A stretch of 64,000 nt of DNA from Sporothrix humicola (Eukaryota > Ascomycota > Sordariomycetes > Ophiostomatales > Ophiostomataceae). Each line of letters opens with the position of its first letter. Position 1 is the stretch's first letter. A program made the translations under genes and the position numbers. Of this stretch, positions 22,022 through 31,088 are shown piece after piece. A model generated the notes under the pieces. That model saw only the letters and a list, made by a program, of their open reading frames with translations. It ran no database searches and had not been told where the DNA came from. The stretch covers positions 310,001 through 374,000 of the forward strand of contig WNYE01000033.1 of the NCBI GenBank assembly GCA_021396245.1. Reading direction: 5' to 3'.

Positions 22022-23917
22022 ATGGTCTCGCAGTCATACGGCCACCACGGCGACAAGAGGCACAACCGGACCTTTTCTCCGTACGTCGGAAGCTCCGGAT
22101 ATGCAGAGGCGCGCGTCTATGTGCCGACGCAGGACACGCGCCTGTTGAGCGAGCATCACCACAGTCAACCCCACAATCAAAATCAAAATCAAAACCAAAA
22201 CCAGAGTCAAGGCGAACGCACTGAAGGCCCCCCGCGGCGGAGGATCGCCGTGGCCTGCGGCCGTTGCCGGCAGCGCAAGATCCGGTGCAGCGGTGACACG
22301 GGCCAGAACATTCCGTGCTCCAACTGCAAGAATGCGGGCGTGACGCAGTGTCTGTTTCTGCGGGTGTCGTCGCGCGAGACGCCCATCAAGAGCGACATCA
22401 ACCTGGGCAGTCTCTCTTTGAACTTGGGGGGCGGCAGCGGCAGCAGCCTGCGCAACGAGTTCAACTACAACCCGGTCATTGCGCGTGCCCTGGCCACCCG
22501 GGCGACGGTGCCGCCGCCGCCGAGTTATGGCCCCAACGGAAACGAGTTCAGTGCCAACGACTCGCTCAGGTCCAGCCTTTACCCCTACGCCAACAAGTCG
22601 TACTTTTCGGGCATGACGCCCTTTGGCGCCGGCTACGGCGAAGACTGTGTGGACTACACCATCCCAACGTGCAGCCCGTACGCTGTCGGCAACGAGGCTC
22701 CCGGAAACCTGGTGACGTGCCAGCCGTGGGATGCCCGCTCCAAGCACTCGCACACAATTGTGTCGGACACCACAGACACGCCATCGCCTACGATGCCTCC
22801 GCCGCCCTTAACGACGGCTCCCCTGACGATCCCTCCACCTGTCCCCCCAAAATCGTCTGATAGCAGCGTCAATGTCAACGTCAACGTCAGCACGCCCGGA
22901 CCTAGTCCAATCCACACGACTGCCCCCAACAACGACAGCACCGGCAGTCTGTCCAGCTCGACGCCGACCAGCGGAACAACCAATCTTGTCTATCGGCTTG
23001 CTACGGCTGTCGACGCAGACGACTACCGCCACGCCATGTCACCCATCAGCTCGAGCATGGCGCGGACGTCCATTGAGGGCATGGACCGGCTTGTGGGCGA
23101 GCCTCAGTCCCAGACCCTTGGCCGGACTTTGGTTGGCCCGTCTCTCAAGTCTACGGCCGAGTACATTGCCCGCAGTGCTGCTCCCAGTCCGGCACCGCAC
23201 TCTCATTCTCATGGCCATTCCGGAGTGCATTCCCATTCGCACTCCCATCATTCTGGTCACTCGCACTCTCTTCAACACTCTCACTCCCTGACGTCGCACG
23301 CCAGCCCCTACGCCGCCCACATCAGCACCGACCGCGTTTCGTCGCTCAACACGTCGCTTGGCTACTCCACCCGCAGCAGCCCCATCGACCACCATGACCA
23401 TCACGATCACCATGATCACCACGACCACCACTCGCCGTACACCACTGGCAATACAACTATCACCGACGGCGGCCTCTTTAGCGACCAGGACCGTAACGTC
23501 GGCCTCCAAGGAAGTGGCGGCGGCCCGTCCTCGGCCGCGTCGTATCTCGACAGCTACACCTACGAGCCCGGCCCGCCAAAGACGAGTGCCACCTCTGTTC
23601 CCTCGTCCCTAGGCCTCGCCATGACCCGCCAAAAGAGCAAGAAAAGAACGGCCTCGTCGGAGAGCCTTGGGCAGAAGACGTCGACAACAAGCTCCAGTGT
23701 TGGCACGGGCACAGTTGTGCCAGCTACCACAATGCACCGCGTCTACAACCCGACGGACGGCCCGGCACCGCCGGCCGCCCTGAGCCGTCCGTCGTCGCCG
23801 CCACTCTACACCACACAATCCCACCACGATGCACGCAGCGAGGCTCTCTGCAGCGGCAGTGGCAGCCATGGCCACAGCCTGCAGCATGTCCCGCACTCGT
23901 CCAACTACCGTGTGTAG
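22022..23917 (+). CDS. Zn2Cys6 transcription factor with His-rich C-terminal half
   Basis: This is a single exon of 631 residues. The Zn2Cys6 cluster uses Cys79, Cys82, Cys89, Cys99, Cys102 and Cys110 (C-x2-C-x6-C-x9-C-x2-C-x7-C), preceded by the basic PPRRRIAVA, and should bind CGG-type DNA half sites. A (NQ)n stretch lies just upstream of the finger at residues 52-63. The rest is Ser/Thr/Pro-rich with two striking histidine arrays: HSHSHGHSGVHSHSHSHH near residue 400 and a DHH-repeat near residue 460. I see no fungal-specific TF middle homology region, so this is a short-type factor whose activity domain is disordered. The very long upstream region and pyrimidine-rich leader suggest a regulated, perhaps developmental, gene. 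The pathway it controls is unknown. Confidence 0.88.
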   Translation: MVSQSYGHHGDKRHNRTFSPYVGSSGYAEARVYVPTQDTRLLSEHHHSQPHNQNQNQNQNQSQGERTEGPPRRRIAVACGRCRQRKIRCSGDTGQNIPCSNCKNAGVTQCLFLRVSSRETPIKSDINLGSLSLNLGGGSGSSLRNEFNYNPVIARALATRATVPPPPSYGPNGNEFSANDSLRSSLYPYANKSYFSGMTPFGAGYGEDCVDYTIPTCSPYAVGNEAPGNLVTCQPWDARSKHSHTIVSDTTDTPSPTMPPPPLTTAPLTIPPPVPPKSSDSSVNVNVNVSTPGPSPIHTTAPNNDSTGSLSSSTPTSGTTNLVYRLATAVDADDYRHAMSPISSSMARTSIEGMDRLVGEPQSQTLGRTLVGPSLKSTAEYIARSAAPSPAPHSHSHGHSGVHSHSHSHHSGHSHSLQHSHSLTSHASPYAAHISTDRVSSLNTSLGYSTRSSPIDHHDHHDHHDHHDHHSPYTTGNTTITDGGLFSDQDRNVGLQGSGGGPSSAASYLDSYTYEPGPPKTSATSVPSSLGLAMTRQKSKKRTASSESLGQKTSTTSSSVGTGTVVPATTMHRVYNPTDGPAPPAALSRPSSPPLYTTQSHHDARSEALCSGSGSHGHSLQHVPHSSNYRV

Positions 23918-24850
23918 ACTTTTGTTCCTCGTTTATTTTCTTTTCATATTTTGTTTGTCTTTGCCCTCATACCATCATGTACTCCAGAAGATGTTCTTCT
24001 TGGCTATTTTATGTGTCTCGTTTAATTCATAATTTTTGGTGTTTTTCTGATTTTTCTTTGGATTTATTGGAGTTTTTCGCATTTTGTTTCGGGTTTCTAT
24101 TGTTGTTGTTTTTTTTTTTTTTTCATTTTTCTTTTCAATTTTGTTATGTTTACCATTTCTTTTTCTCATCATGTAATATTTCTTTTGTTCTGCAGCCTCC
24201 TGTCAGAATCCCTTCCAAAGTTGAAGGGAGTGACGAGGTCATTCTAAAATTAAACCTAAAATCAAAATCAAATCGAAATCAATATATATATAAATAAAAA
24301 CTCTTAAAAAGCAAAAGAAAAGGATCGCGATAATGTGAAGAATTTAAAAACAAACATCCGCAGAACCTCCGTCTAGACCGCCTTGTTAGTGCTGCCCCTG
24401 AGCCCACTTACAGCCACTGCAGCCCACTGACATGGCCGTTTTCAGCAGTAGCTGCTGGCCAATGGTTGGAGCTTGTGGCGGCTTACTCCGCTAACACTGC
24501 TCAACTGTCGCTCAATTGCACCGAGCTTGCATCCACTATTACGCTATTACGCTGCACCCCGCTCTTGCACTTTCACATTCTTGCTTTCTGCCCACCGCTT
24601 CTCCCTGACCTCCCCTCACGGCCAATCGCACCTGCCAATTGTAGCTATACGAATCATAGACTTGCTCCTTCTCTCCTTCCTTTTCTCTCCTTTCTTTTCT
24701 CTCCTTTCTTACTGTCCCTTCCTCCTTCCCCCTTGATCTTGCAAAATCCCATCTCGACCTCCTTTTTCTGCTTCACTTTCGATCTTCCGCCCATATACCC
24801 CTTCGCTCCTCCCTACCTTTCCTCGACCACACCACACCACACCCTCCATC
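23918..24850. other. Intergenic: regulator 3' region and PMI promoter
   Basis: I see no gene. It is T-rich to about 24190 (3' UTR-like). Pyrimidine-rich sequence from about 24660 to 24840 fits the leader of the PMI gene. Confidence 0.4.
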
Positions 24851-26257
24851 ATGCAGATTCCGCTTCTCAGACTCCAGTGCGGAGTCAACTCTTACGACTG
24901 GGGCAAAAAGGGCAGCACCTCCGTCGCCGCACAATACGCCTCGGCCACACCCGCCGACGGCTTCTCCATCCAGGAGGACAAGCCCTATGCCGAGCTGTGG
25001 ATGGGCACCCACCCGTCCAACCCGTCCAAGGATGTCGAGACCGGCCGCAACCTCTTGGATCTGGTGCAGGACAACCAGGCCTTGCTGGGGACCAAGATTG
25101 CAGAAAAGTACAGCCAGAAGCTGCCTTTCCTCTTCAAGGTCCTGTCCGTCAACAAAGCCCTGTCGATCCAGGCGCATCCCAACAAGAAGCTCGCCGAGCA
25201 GCTGCACGCCCGCGACCCCAAGAACTACCCCGACGACAACCACAAGCCCGAAATGGCCATTGCCATTACGCCGTTTGAGGGCCTGTGCGGATTCCGCCCG
25301 CTCGCCGAGATTGCCCATTTTTTGAAGACCGTGCCGGCCCTGCGCAGCCTGGTCGGCGAGGACGTCGCCTCTGCGTTTGAGCAGACAACGTCTGGTCACG
25401 AGACGGACGACAGCCCCGAGGCCGCACAAAAGAACAAGGAGGTCTTGAGGAACCTGTTTTCCGCGCTCATGTCCGCGCCCGACACCGCCCTCGCCTCGGC
25501 CACCACTGCCCTCCTCAAAGAAGTCGACAGCCCGAATGCCGCCGAAGAGTTTGCCGCCGGCGGCGTCGAGTCCTCGTCGGGCGCCACACTGGCTAAGCTG
25601 ATCCAGCGGCTGTACGGCCAGTTCGGCGTCGATTATGGGTTGTTCAACCTTTTCTTCCTCAACTACGTCACCCTCTCTCCCGGCGAAGCCCTGTTCCTCT
25701 GCGCCGACGACATCCACGCGTATATCTCGGGCGATATTATCGAGTGCATGGCCGCCTCCGACAATGTCGTCCGCGCCGGCTTCACGCCCAAGTTCAAGGA
25801 CGTGTCGACGCTCACGTCCATGCTCACCTACAACTACGCCCCCATCGACGAGCAGAAAATGAACCCTGTCGACTACCCCTACGCCACCCTCAACCGCCCC
25901 GCCTACAGTTCCGGCTCCGAGTCGACGCTCTACGACCCGCCCATCGAGGAGTTCAGCGTCGTCCGCACCGCCCTCAAGAGCAACGGCAGCAAGGCCACGC
26001 TCGACCCTCTGGAAGGCCCCAGCATTGTCATCTGCACCGGCGGCCGGGGCACCATCTCCGTCGGCCCCAAGGTCGAGCAGGTCGAGGAGGGCTACGTCTA
26101 CTTTGTCGGCGCGACCGCCGAGGCCGTCCTCGAGGCCAAGCGCCTGAACGACGGCGAGGAGTTTACCACGTTCCTGGCGTTCTGCGAGATTGACGATGGT
26201 GAGGGTGGTGCTGGAAACGGTGAAGAGGCTGCCAACGGCGGTGCCAATGGTGCTTAG
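24851..26257 (+). CDS. manA: Mannose-6-phosphate isomerase (type I PMI)
   Basis: This is a single exon of 468 residues, starting at an ATG after a CACC-rich leader. The enzyme interconverts fructose-6-phosphate and mannose-6-phosphate and feeds GDP-mannose for glycosylation and cell-wall mannan. The type I fold is clear from the N-terminal LQCGVNSYDWGKKGS, AELWMGTHPSNPS and the zinc site. The ligands expected by alignment to the yeast enzyme are Gln107 and His109 (SIQAHPNK), Glu134 (HKPEMAIA) and His289 (CADDIHAYISGD). The C-terminal cupin-like half carries IVICTGGRGTISVG. The last 20 residues are an extra Gly/Ala/Asn-rich tail (GGAGNGEEAANGGANGA) not needed for catalysis. The call is secure; the symbol follows fungal usage. 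Confidence 0.96.
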   Translation: MQIPLLRLQCGVNSYDWGKKGSTSVAAQYASATPADGFSIQEDKPYAELWMGTHPSNPSKDVETGRNLLDLVQDNQALLGTKIAEKYSQKLPFLFKVLSVNKALSIQAHPNKKLAEQLHARDPKNYPDDNHKPEMAIAITPFEGLCGFRPLAEIAHFLKTVPALRSLVGEDVASAFEQTTSGHETDDSPEAAQKNKEVLRNLFSALMSAPDTALASATTALLKEVDSPNAAEEFAAGGVESSSGATLAKLIQRLYGQFGVDYGLFNLFFLNYVTLSPGEALFLCADDIHAYISGDIIECMAASDNVVRAGFTPKFKDVSTLTSMLTYNYAPIDEQKMNPVDYPYATLNRPAYSSGSESTLYDPPIEEFSVVRTALKSNGSKATLDPLEGPSIVICTGGRGTISVGPKVEQVEEGYVYFVGATAEAVLEAKRLNDGEEFTTFLAFCEIDDGEGGAGNGEEAANGGANGA

Positions 26258-26644
26258 ACAGTTCCAGAAGATGCTGTTTTTCGTGTTGTTTTAACGTCGT
26301 TTAGCCCGTCTTTTGGTCTTTTGTAGCCTCTTCCAGACGCTCTCTATTTAATACCTTTCTACTTGGCTTATGAGCCAAAGAATAAAAGTGATTCCCTCTC
26401 TAGATTTTAAATAAAAGTTTTTGTTTTCTCGAATCTCATCTGGTCATTTCTCATTTCTGTCCTGTCCGTTGTTTGCATTACAGTGACTTTTAGCGCTCTA
26501 TATGGAATGATGTCATTGGCTGTTCACCCCACCAAGGCCCCATTTCGGGCCAATGAGCACCGCTGCCGTTCGAAGATTTGACCTTCAGTTTGAATCGAGC
26601 TACGAGATTCAGTCCTCAAGCCGACGACAACAGACGCCCATTCC
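26258..26644. other. Short intergenic region
   Basis: I see no gene. It is AT-rich 3' UTR-like sequence followed by a compact promoter before the methyltransferase gene. Confidence 0.4.
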
Positions 26645-27795
26645 ATGGACAGCAATGCGCCCGACACAGCGCCCCCGCCAAAACCCATGACAAGCTGGCC
26701 AGCCGTGCAGCGATTCTGCCGCCAATGCCTGCAGGCCGAGCCGGCGCCTGATTTTCCCGGGCCCGAGCTCTTGAGACAGGACGACGTCCAGGAATATCTC
26801 TACACACAGCTCTTTGCGCCGAGCAGCACAAATGGCGAGCCTCCATTACCGCCGGCGTATGCACTGAGAGTGCTCAAGCCGCTGGTCGGCAAGATTGAAG
26901 AGAGTATCGACGACTGGGATAAATATGTATGTCCAGGCTACGAACAAAAAGGACGAGAGACAATATGAAAATATGACAGCTGACAATGCAGGGCGTGTCT
27001 GACAATCTGGTGGAAAGTCTGGCCAATTCCCGCGCCGGCGGATCCCAGGCTGCCACGGCACTGGCCGATGCCGTGAAAAAGAGCAAAGTTGTCTACTACG
27101 TTTCAGCGTTGGAGGAGGAGGGCCAGACAGATCAGACAGACACCGAGGACAAGACGATCACCCTCCTCGAAAACCGGGCCACAATCGCTGCAGCTGGCAC
27201 GACCGGCATCCGCACCTGGGAAGCTGCCCTGCATCTCGGCGCATATCTCTGCGAAAACGAAAACCGCGACGTCGTCCAGGGGAAGCGCGTGCTCGAGCTC
27301 GGTGCAGGCACAGGCTATGTCGCCATATTGTGCGCAAAGCATCTTGGGGCCGCTTCGTGCGTGGCGACAGATGGGTCGCCCGAAGTGGTCGAGGGATTGC
27401 TGGCCAACTTGGCCTTGAATGGGCCGAAGGCGGGCACTGTCGTTTCCAAAGAGCTGCCCTGGGGACCGACACCACCGGAAGACTGGATGGAAGACGACTT
27501 TGACACCATCCTCGGTGCAGACATTACCTTTGACGCGCGCGACATGCCCGATCTGCTGGCAACGATTCAATGGTGTCTGTCGGGGGGAGATGCAAGCAGT
27601 ACAAGGGCAAAGACTGTCATCATTGCCGCGACGGAGAGGAACAAGAAAACTTTCGAGACCTTCACACAGCTCGCTGCCGAGGCGTTTGATGTCGACAACG
27701 TCGCGTTTCCCGTGCCACCAAGAGCAGACCAGGCTGGGCCGTTCTACAGCGACGCGGTGCCAATCCACATCTGCCGGTTGGTTGCGCGTGGTTGA
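26645..27795 (+). CDS. EFM3: FAM86/EFM3-type protein-lysine methyltransferase
   Basis: Exons 26645-26926 and 26992-27795 join across a 65-bp intron (GTATGT...GCTGAC...TGCAG) in phase 0, giving 361 residues. The first 90 residues match the FAM86 N-terminal domain (helical, with RFCRQCLQ and DVQEYLYTQLF). The second part is a seven-beta-strand SAM-dependent methyltransferase: motif I VLELGAGTGYVAI, the acidic loop TDGSPEVVEGLLANLALN, and ILGADITFDARDMPDLLATI as the post-I region. Family members in yeast (Efm3) and human (FAM86A) trimethylate a lysine of elongation factor 2. The TWEAALHL segment is typical of this group. Family is secure; the eEF2 substrate is inferred from orthology. Located between PMI and a ribosomal protein gene, in the same direction as both. 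Confidence 0.86.
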
Positions 27796-28254
27796 TGGAT
27801 AGTGGGGCGAAGAACGAAGTAAATAAACTTATGTAATCTTGAATTGAAAATCTTCGTCTCGCAATCACGTGCACTCTCATTGGCGCTAGTCTGTCTGTCG
27901 TATTCTTAGGGCTACGGTCAGCTTTACCCCTAGGTGCCTAGAGGTGGGGCCTCTGCGAACCACACCGCACCGGAAATTCTCAACACCGAGAACCAACGAG
28001 AGGCCGCAAAAAAGGTGGGGGCTGTGAAAAATAGGTGCGCAGAAAAAAAACCTAGCGGCGGGTCCCTCTCTCTCTCAGAGCAGCAGTACCCTAGGCAAGG
28101 GCAAGTAGTGCACGCAAAACAAAAATAGTGTGGAAAGTTTTCTCTCTGACCTTTTCCTTCCGCTCTTTTCTGCCTCCCCTCTCTTTCTGGTCTTTTTTCT
28201 CTGGTTTCCTCTTCATACAACATCACCACCAGCCAGTATCGACAAATATCCAAC
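27796..28254. promoter_or_regulatory. RPS24 promoter region with three CCTAG(G) elements
   Basis: There is no gene. CCTAGG occurs at 27929-27934, CCTAG at 27937-27941 and 28051-28055, and CCTAGG again at 28090-28095. A pyrimidine-rich leader (28135-28205) precedes the ATG. The elements may be promoter motifs, but this is inference. Confidence 0.35.
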
Positions 28255-29254
28255 ATGGCGGACGCAGACACCCCCGTTACCCTGCGGACACGCAAGTTCA
28301 TCCGCAACCCTCTCCTGGGCCGCAAGCAGATGGTCGTGTAAGTTTGTGAAGGTGGAGGAAGGAGGAAGGTGCAAATTGAGGCCGAAGATGGACATCGAGA
28401 TGGCGACAATCGAGATGGACGACAGATGGACGACGACAACCACGATCGACAAACGAACATCGCCAACGACAACTGCCGACGAATGCGAGCGATCATTTCT
28501 TGCCAACTCTTTTCCCATCGATGGACGAACATTCGACTTGATCGCAAATCTTGGAAGAAAACGATGACAGCCGCATCGATCTGGACGTTGGACACAACCC
28601 GAGATGAGGCTCGGCAACGAGACCCTCGACGGAGTATGGAGAGCGAACCGTTGATGCGGCTAGCAATGTCATTTTCTTGATCGTATGCGACCAGACAAGA
28701 AACCGGATGAAATGGAACACACGAATGTCAGCAGCATTCAACGACACAAGCGAGACGACCTCACATCTGTTCATCTGTCCACCGCAACCATCATCGACAC
28801 ATCGACGGCCTCAATGGAACATCTTCAAAATACACAGCAGGACCACGACTAACAACTCCCAGTGACATCCTGCACCCCGGCCGTGCCAACATTGCCAAGG
28901 AGGAGCTCCGCGAGAAGGTCGCTTCCCTCTACAAGGCCTCCAAGGACCAGGTCAATGTCTTTGGTCTGCGGACGCAGTTCGGTGGCGGCAAGACCACCGG
29001 CTTCGCCCTGGTCTACGACTCGCCCGAGGCCATGAAGAAGTTCGAGCCCCACTACCGCCTGGTCCGTGTCGGCTTCGCCACCAAGATCGAGAAGGCCGGC
29101 AGACAACAACGTAAGCCAGCCCGAGTATTCATATTGTCATTACTCCTGTCGTTCATCCACTAACCCCCCTCCAGGCAAGCAGCGCAAGAACCGCCAGAAG
29201 ACGCTCCGCGGCACTGCAAAGGTCAAGGGTGCCAAGGCCAAGAAGGAGAAATAG
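28255..29254 (+). CDS. RPS24: 40S ribosomal protein S24 (eS24)
   Basis: Three exons are read: 28255-28337, 28863-29110 and 29175-29254, giving 136 residues. The first intron is unusually long for this window (525 bp, GTAAGT...CACGACTAAC...CCAG). The second is 64 bp (GTAAGC...CACTAAC...CCAG). The protein reads MADADTPVTLRTRKFIRNPL, then GRKQMVVDILHPGRANI across the first junction, then QVNVFGLRTQFGGGKTTGFAL and a basic C-terminal tail. These are hallmark eS24 segments. eS24 is a small-subunit protein needed for pre-18S processing. The frame joins exactly at both junctions. A long 5'-proximal intron is common in ribosomal protein genes and may be regulatory. Secure. Confidence 0.96.
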
Positions 29255-29708
29255 ATGTAACGCGGTTGAGCTCACGCTTGGCCACGCTTGCTTGCTTTTT
29301 CTTCTTTTTACCTTTCACCTTTCACGCATTTCCATTTTCACTTTCACAACAACTCTGGGATGGAAGGGTTTTTTGGGCGTACTGTTTTCAAATTCAACTG
29401 CAAAATGCAAAATGCTTGATGTTTGCGTGTGCCTATTAATTTCCGCGCAATGCTGAACTAAGGGCATCATGGAAAAAAAAGGAGGGGAATTGCGGGCTGT
29501 TGAAAAAAACGAACAAAAATGAAAATATCATTTCTACAGGAATAAAAACAAAAACACCGGAAAGCCAATCCATCTCTGTCTCTGTGTCCAGTGAGAGTGA
29601 ACAATGGATATCATTAAAGCACGAGTTCTAACAAGATTATGGCAAAACTAATATACAGGTGTCGACGACGATACGGACCAGCCGTTTGCAAGATGTCGAG
29701 ATATGTTC
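29255..29708. other. Convergent 3' region between RPS24 and the small secreted protein
   Basis: I see no gene. AT-rich sequence at about 29470-29560 is likely to hold polyadenylation signals for both converging genes. Confidence 0.4.
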
Positions 29709-30185
29709 TCACAACAGCCCAACCGCAACCACCGAAACCACCAGACAGATCGCCGACATCGACCACCTTTCAAAGATCTTCTCGCCACCTGACGTGCTCG
29801 CATCCAGAATGGGCTCGTGCCAGCCGCAGTGTGTGTATGTGCCCATGGTGACGCACGAGTAGTATGTCGTCTGCCGGAACTTGATGTCGAGCTGTTTTGT
29901 CGGCTCAGCACCGGGTGCCTGTGTTATCGACGCGGCTGGTGGCTGTTCTTGTGGTTGATATTGTGGCTGTCCTTTCGCCTCTCCTGCTACTGCTGGCTGT
30001 GCCGTCTGAACAGAAAACTGGTTCCGTGTTGTCTGTACAAAGCTGGCCGCAGTTGTCGTCGCCGACGATGCAGGCGGCGTATTGTTTTCAGAGTGCAGAC
30101 AGGACATGGCCGGTGATGCATTTGTGAGGGGCAGATACTGGGATGCAATGAATGCCAGCGGCGCCAAGGCGTTTGTGAATCTCAT
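29709..30185 (-). CDS. Small secreted protein, probably GPI-anchored
   Basis: This is a single exon of 158 residues starting at the ATG at 30185. The frame stays open far upstream, but this ATG gives a proper signal peptide (MRFTNALAPLAFIASQYLPL, cleavage near the Ala-Ser-Pro at 23-25). The middle is rich in Ser, Thr, Pro and Gln (residues 30-95). A compact conserved block follows, TTYYSCVTMGTYTHCGWHEP, with two cysteines and aromatic residues. The C-terminus is a hydrophobic tail (SAICLVVSVVAVGLL) after a small-residue patch (DASTSGG), the layout of a GPI attachment signal. The YYSCVT...HCGWHEP block appears to me to recur in fungal secreted proteins of unknown function. It may be a surface or effector-like protein. 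No enzymatic role can be claimed. Confidence 0.7.
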   Translation of the reverse strand: MRFTNALAPLAFIASQYLPLTNASPAMSCLHSENNTPPASSATTTAASFVQTTRNQFSVQTAQPAVAGEAKGQPQYQPQEQPPAASITQAPGAEPTKQLDIKFRQTTYYSCVTMGTYTHCGWHEPILDASTSGGEKIFERWSMSAICLVVSVVAVGLL

Positions 30186-31088
30186 AATGATAGCTGAGAG
30201 TATGAAAAATTGGTGGTGGTCGACGTAATTTGACTGTATGAATGAAGGAGATGTACCGAGAAGAACATGTGAGAGTACAAGAGGCAGGTGCATTTCCCAT
30301 CTGCATCGCGACTTCCGGATGCTTCGTTCTCTATATATGGACTGCCGTTTGCACCTTCCCTGTAGAAAACCGCGTTCAGACCACCATCTCTCTCCTTCCT
30401 CCCACCATCTTTCTACCTCTTTCCTTTCAACATCTCCGATCGAGCACAGTCCCTCCTTCTCTTCTGTCAACTGACCGCTTGAGGGACGGTGTGGTGCAAG
30501 CCAGAAATGCAGAAAACAGGATTGGAAATGGATGCTGTGAAATGTGATAAGACACAGAGTATTGGTTTGTCGGTCTTTTCCGCAGATAACTCTACGCATT
30601 TTTCTTCCTGCGACCTGAATTCTATTGGGAGAAAGACGACCAGATGTCTGTTCATGCCCGCAAGTCGGGCGGGCAATTCTTGGCCAATTGTTGTGGCTGC
30701 AGCACGCTGATGCAAAACGCAGTGTCAGGGTCCCACTAGCATCCACTAACATCCACTCACAGCGACTGCCTGCAGCACCACGAAACAGCCAAACCAGCAA
30801 GAAGCAGATGTGACAGTCAATAAATCACATCCACGCGATATGCTCATTCTTGTAATATTTCCTTCAAGGTTTTAAATGATCATCCAGATCATAAACTATG
30901 AACTTGCTATTAGACTCCGAAAATGATATGCATCTTCTTTCATTCAAGCACAGCCAACCGATGCTACAAAACTTCATTGAATGTCAAATGCAAATGATAT
31001 TGTTCCAAAACGCCTATGAATGCCAATCTATAAATGCCCCTATTATAATTATGTTTCCTTATACATGGTATATTTTGAGTGCAGTGAC
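30186..31088. other. Intergenic, about 0.9 kb
   Basis: It contains the promoter of the small secreted gene and the 3' region of the coilin-like gene. I found no gene; the long frame reading through from 29709 continues here but lacks a better start. Confidence 0.4.

Noticed and set aside
24773..25717. 314-codon minus-strand frame
   Set aside because: Antisense to phosphomannose isomerase.
28338..28862. Intron-encoded C/D-box snoRNA in RPS24 intron 1
   Set aside because: A weak C-box-like CGATGA is present near 28561, but I found no CTGA D box at a suitable distance and no terminal stem.
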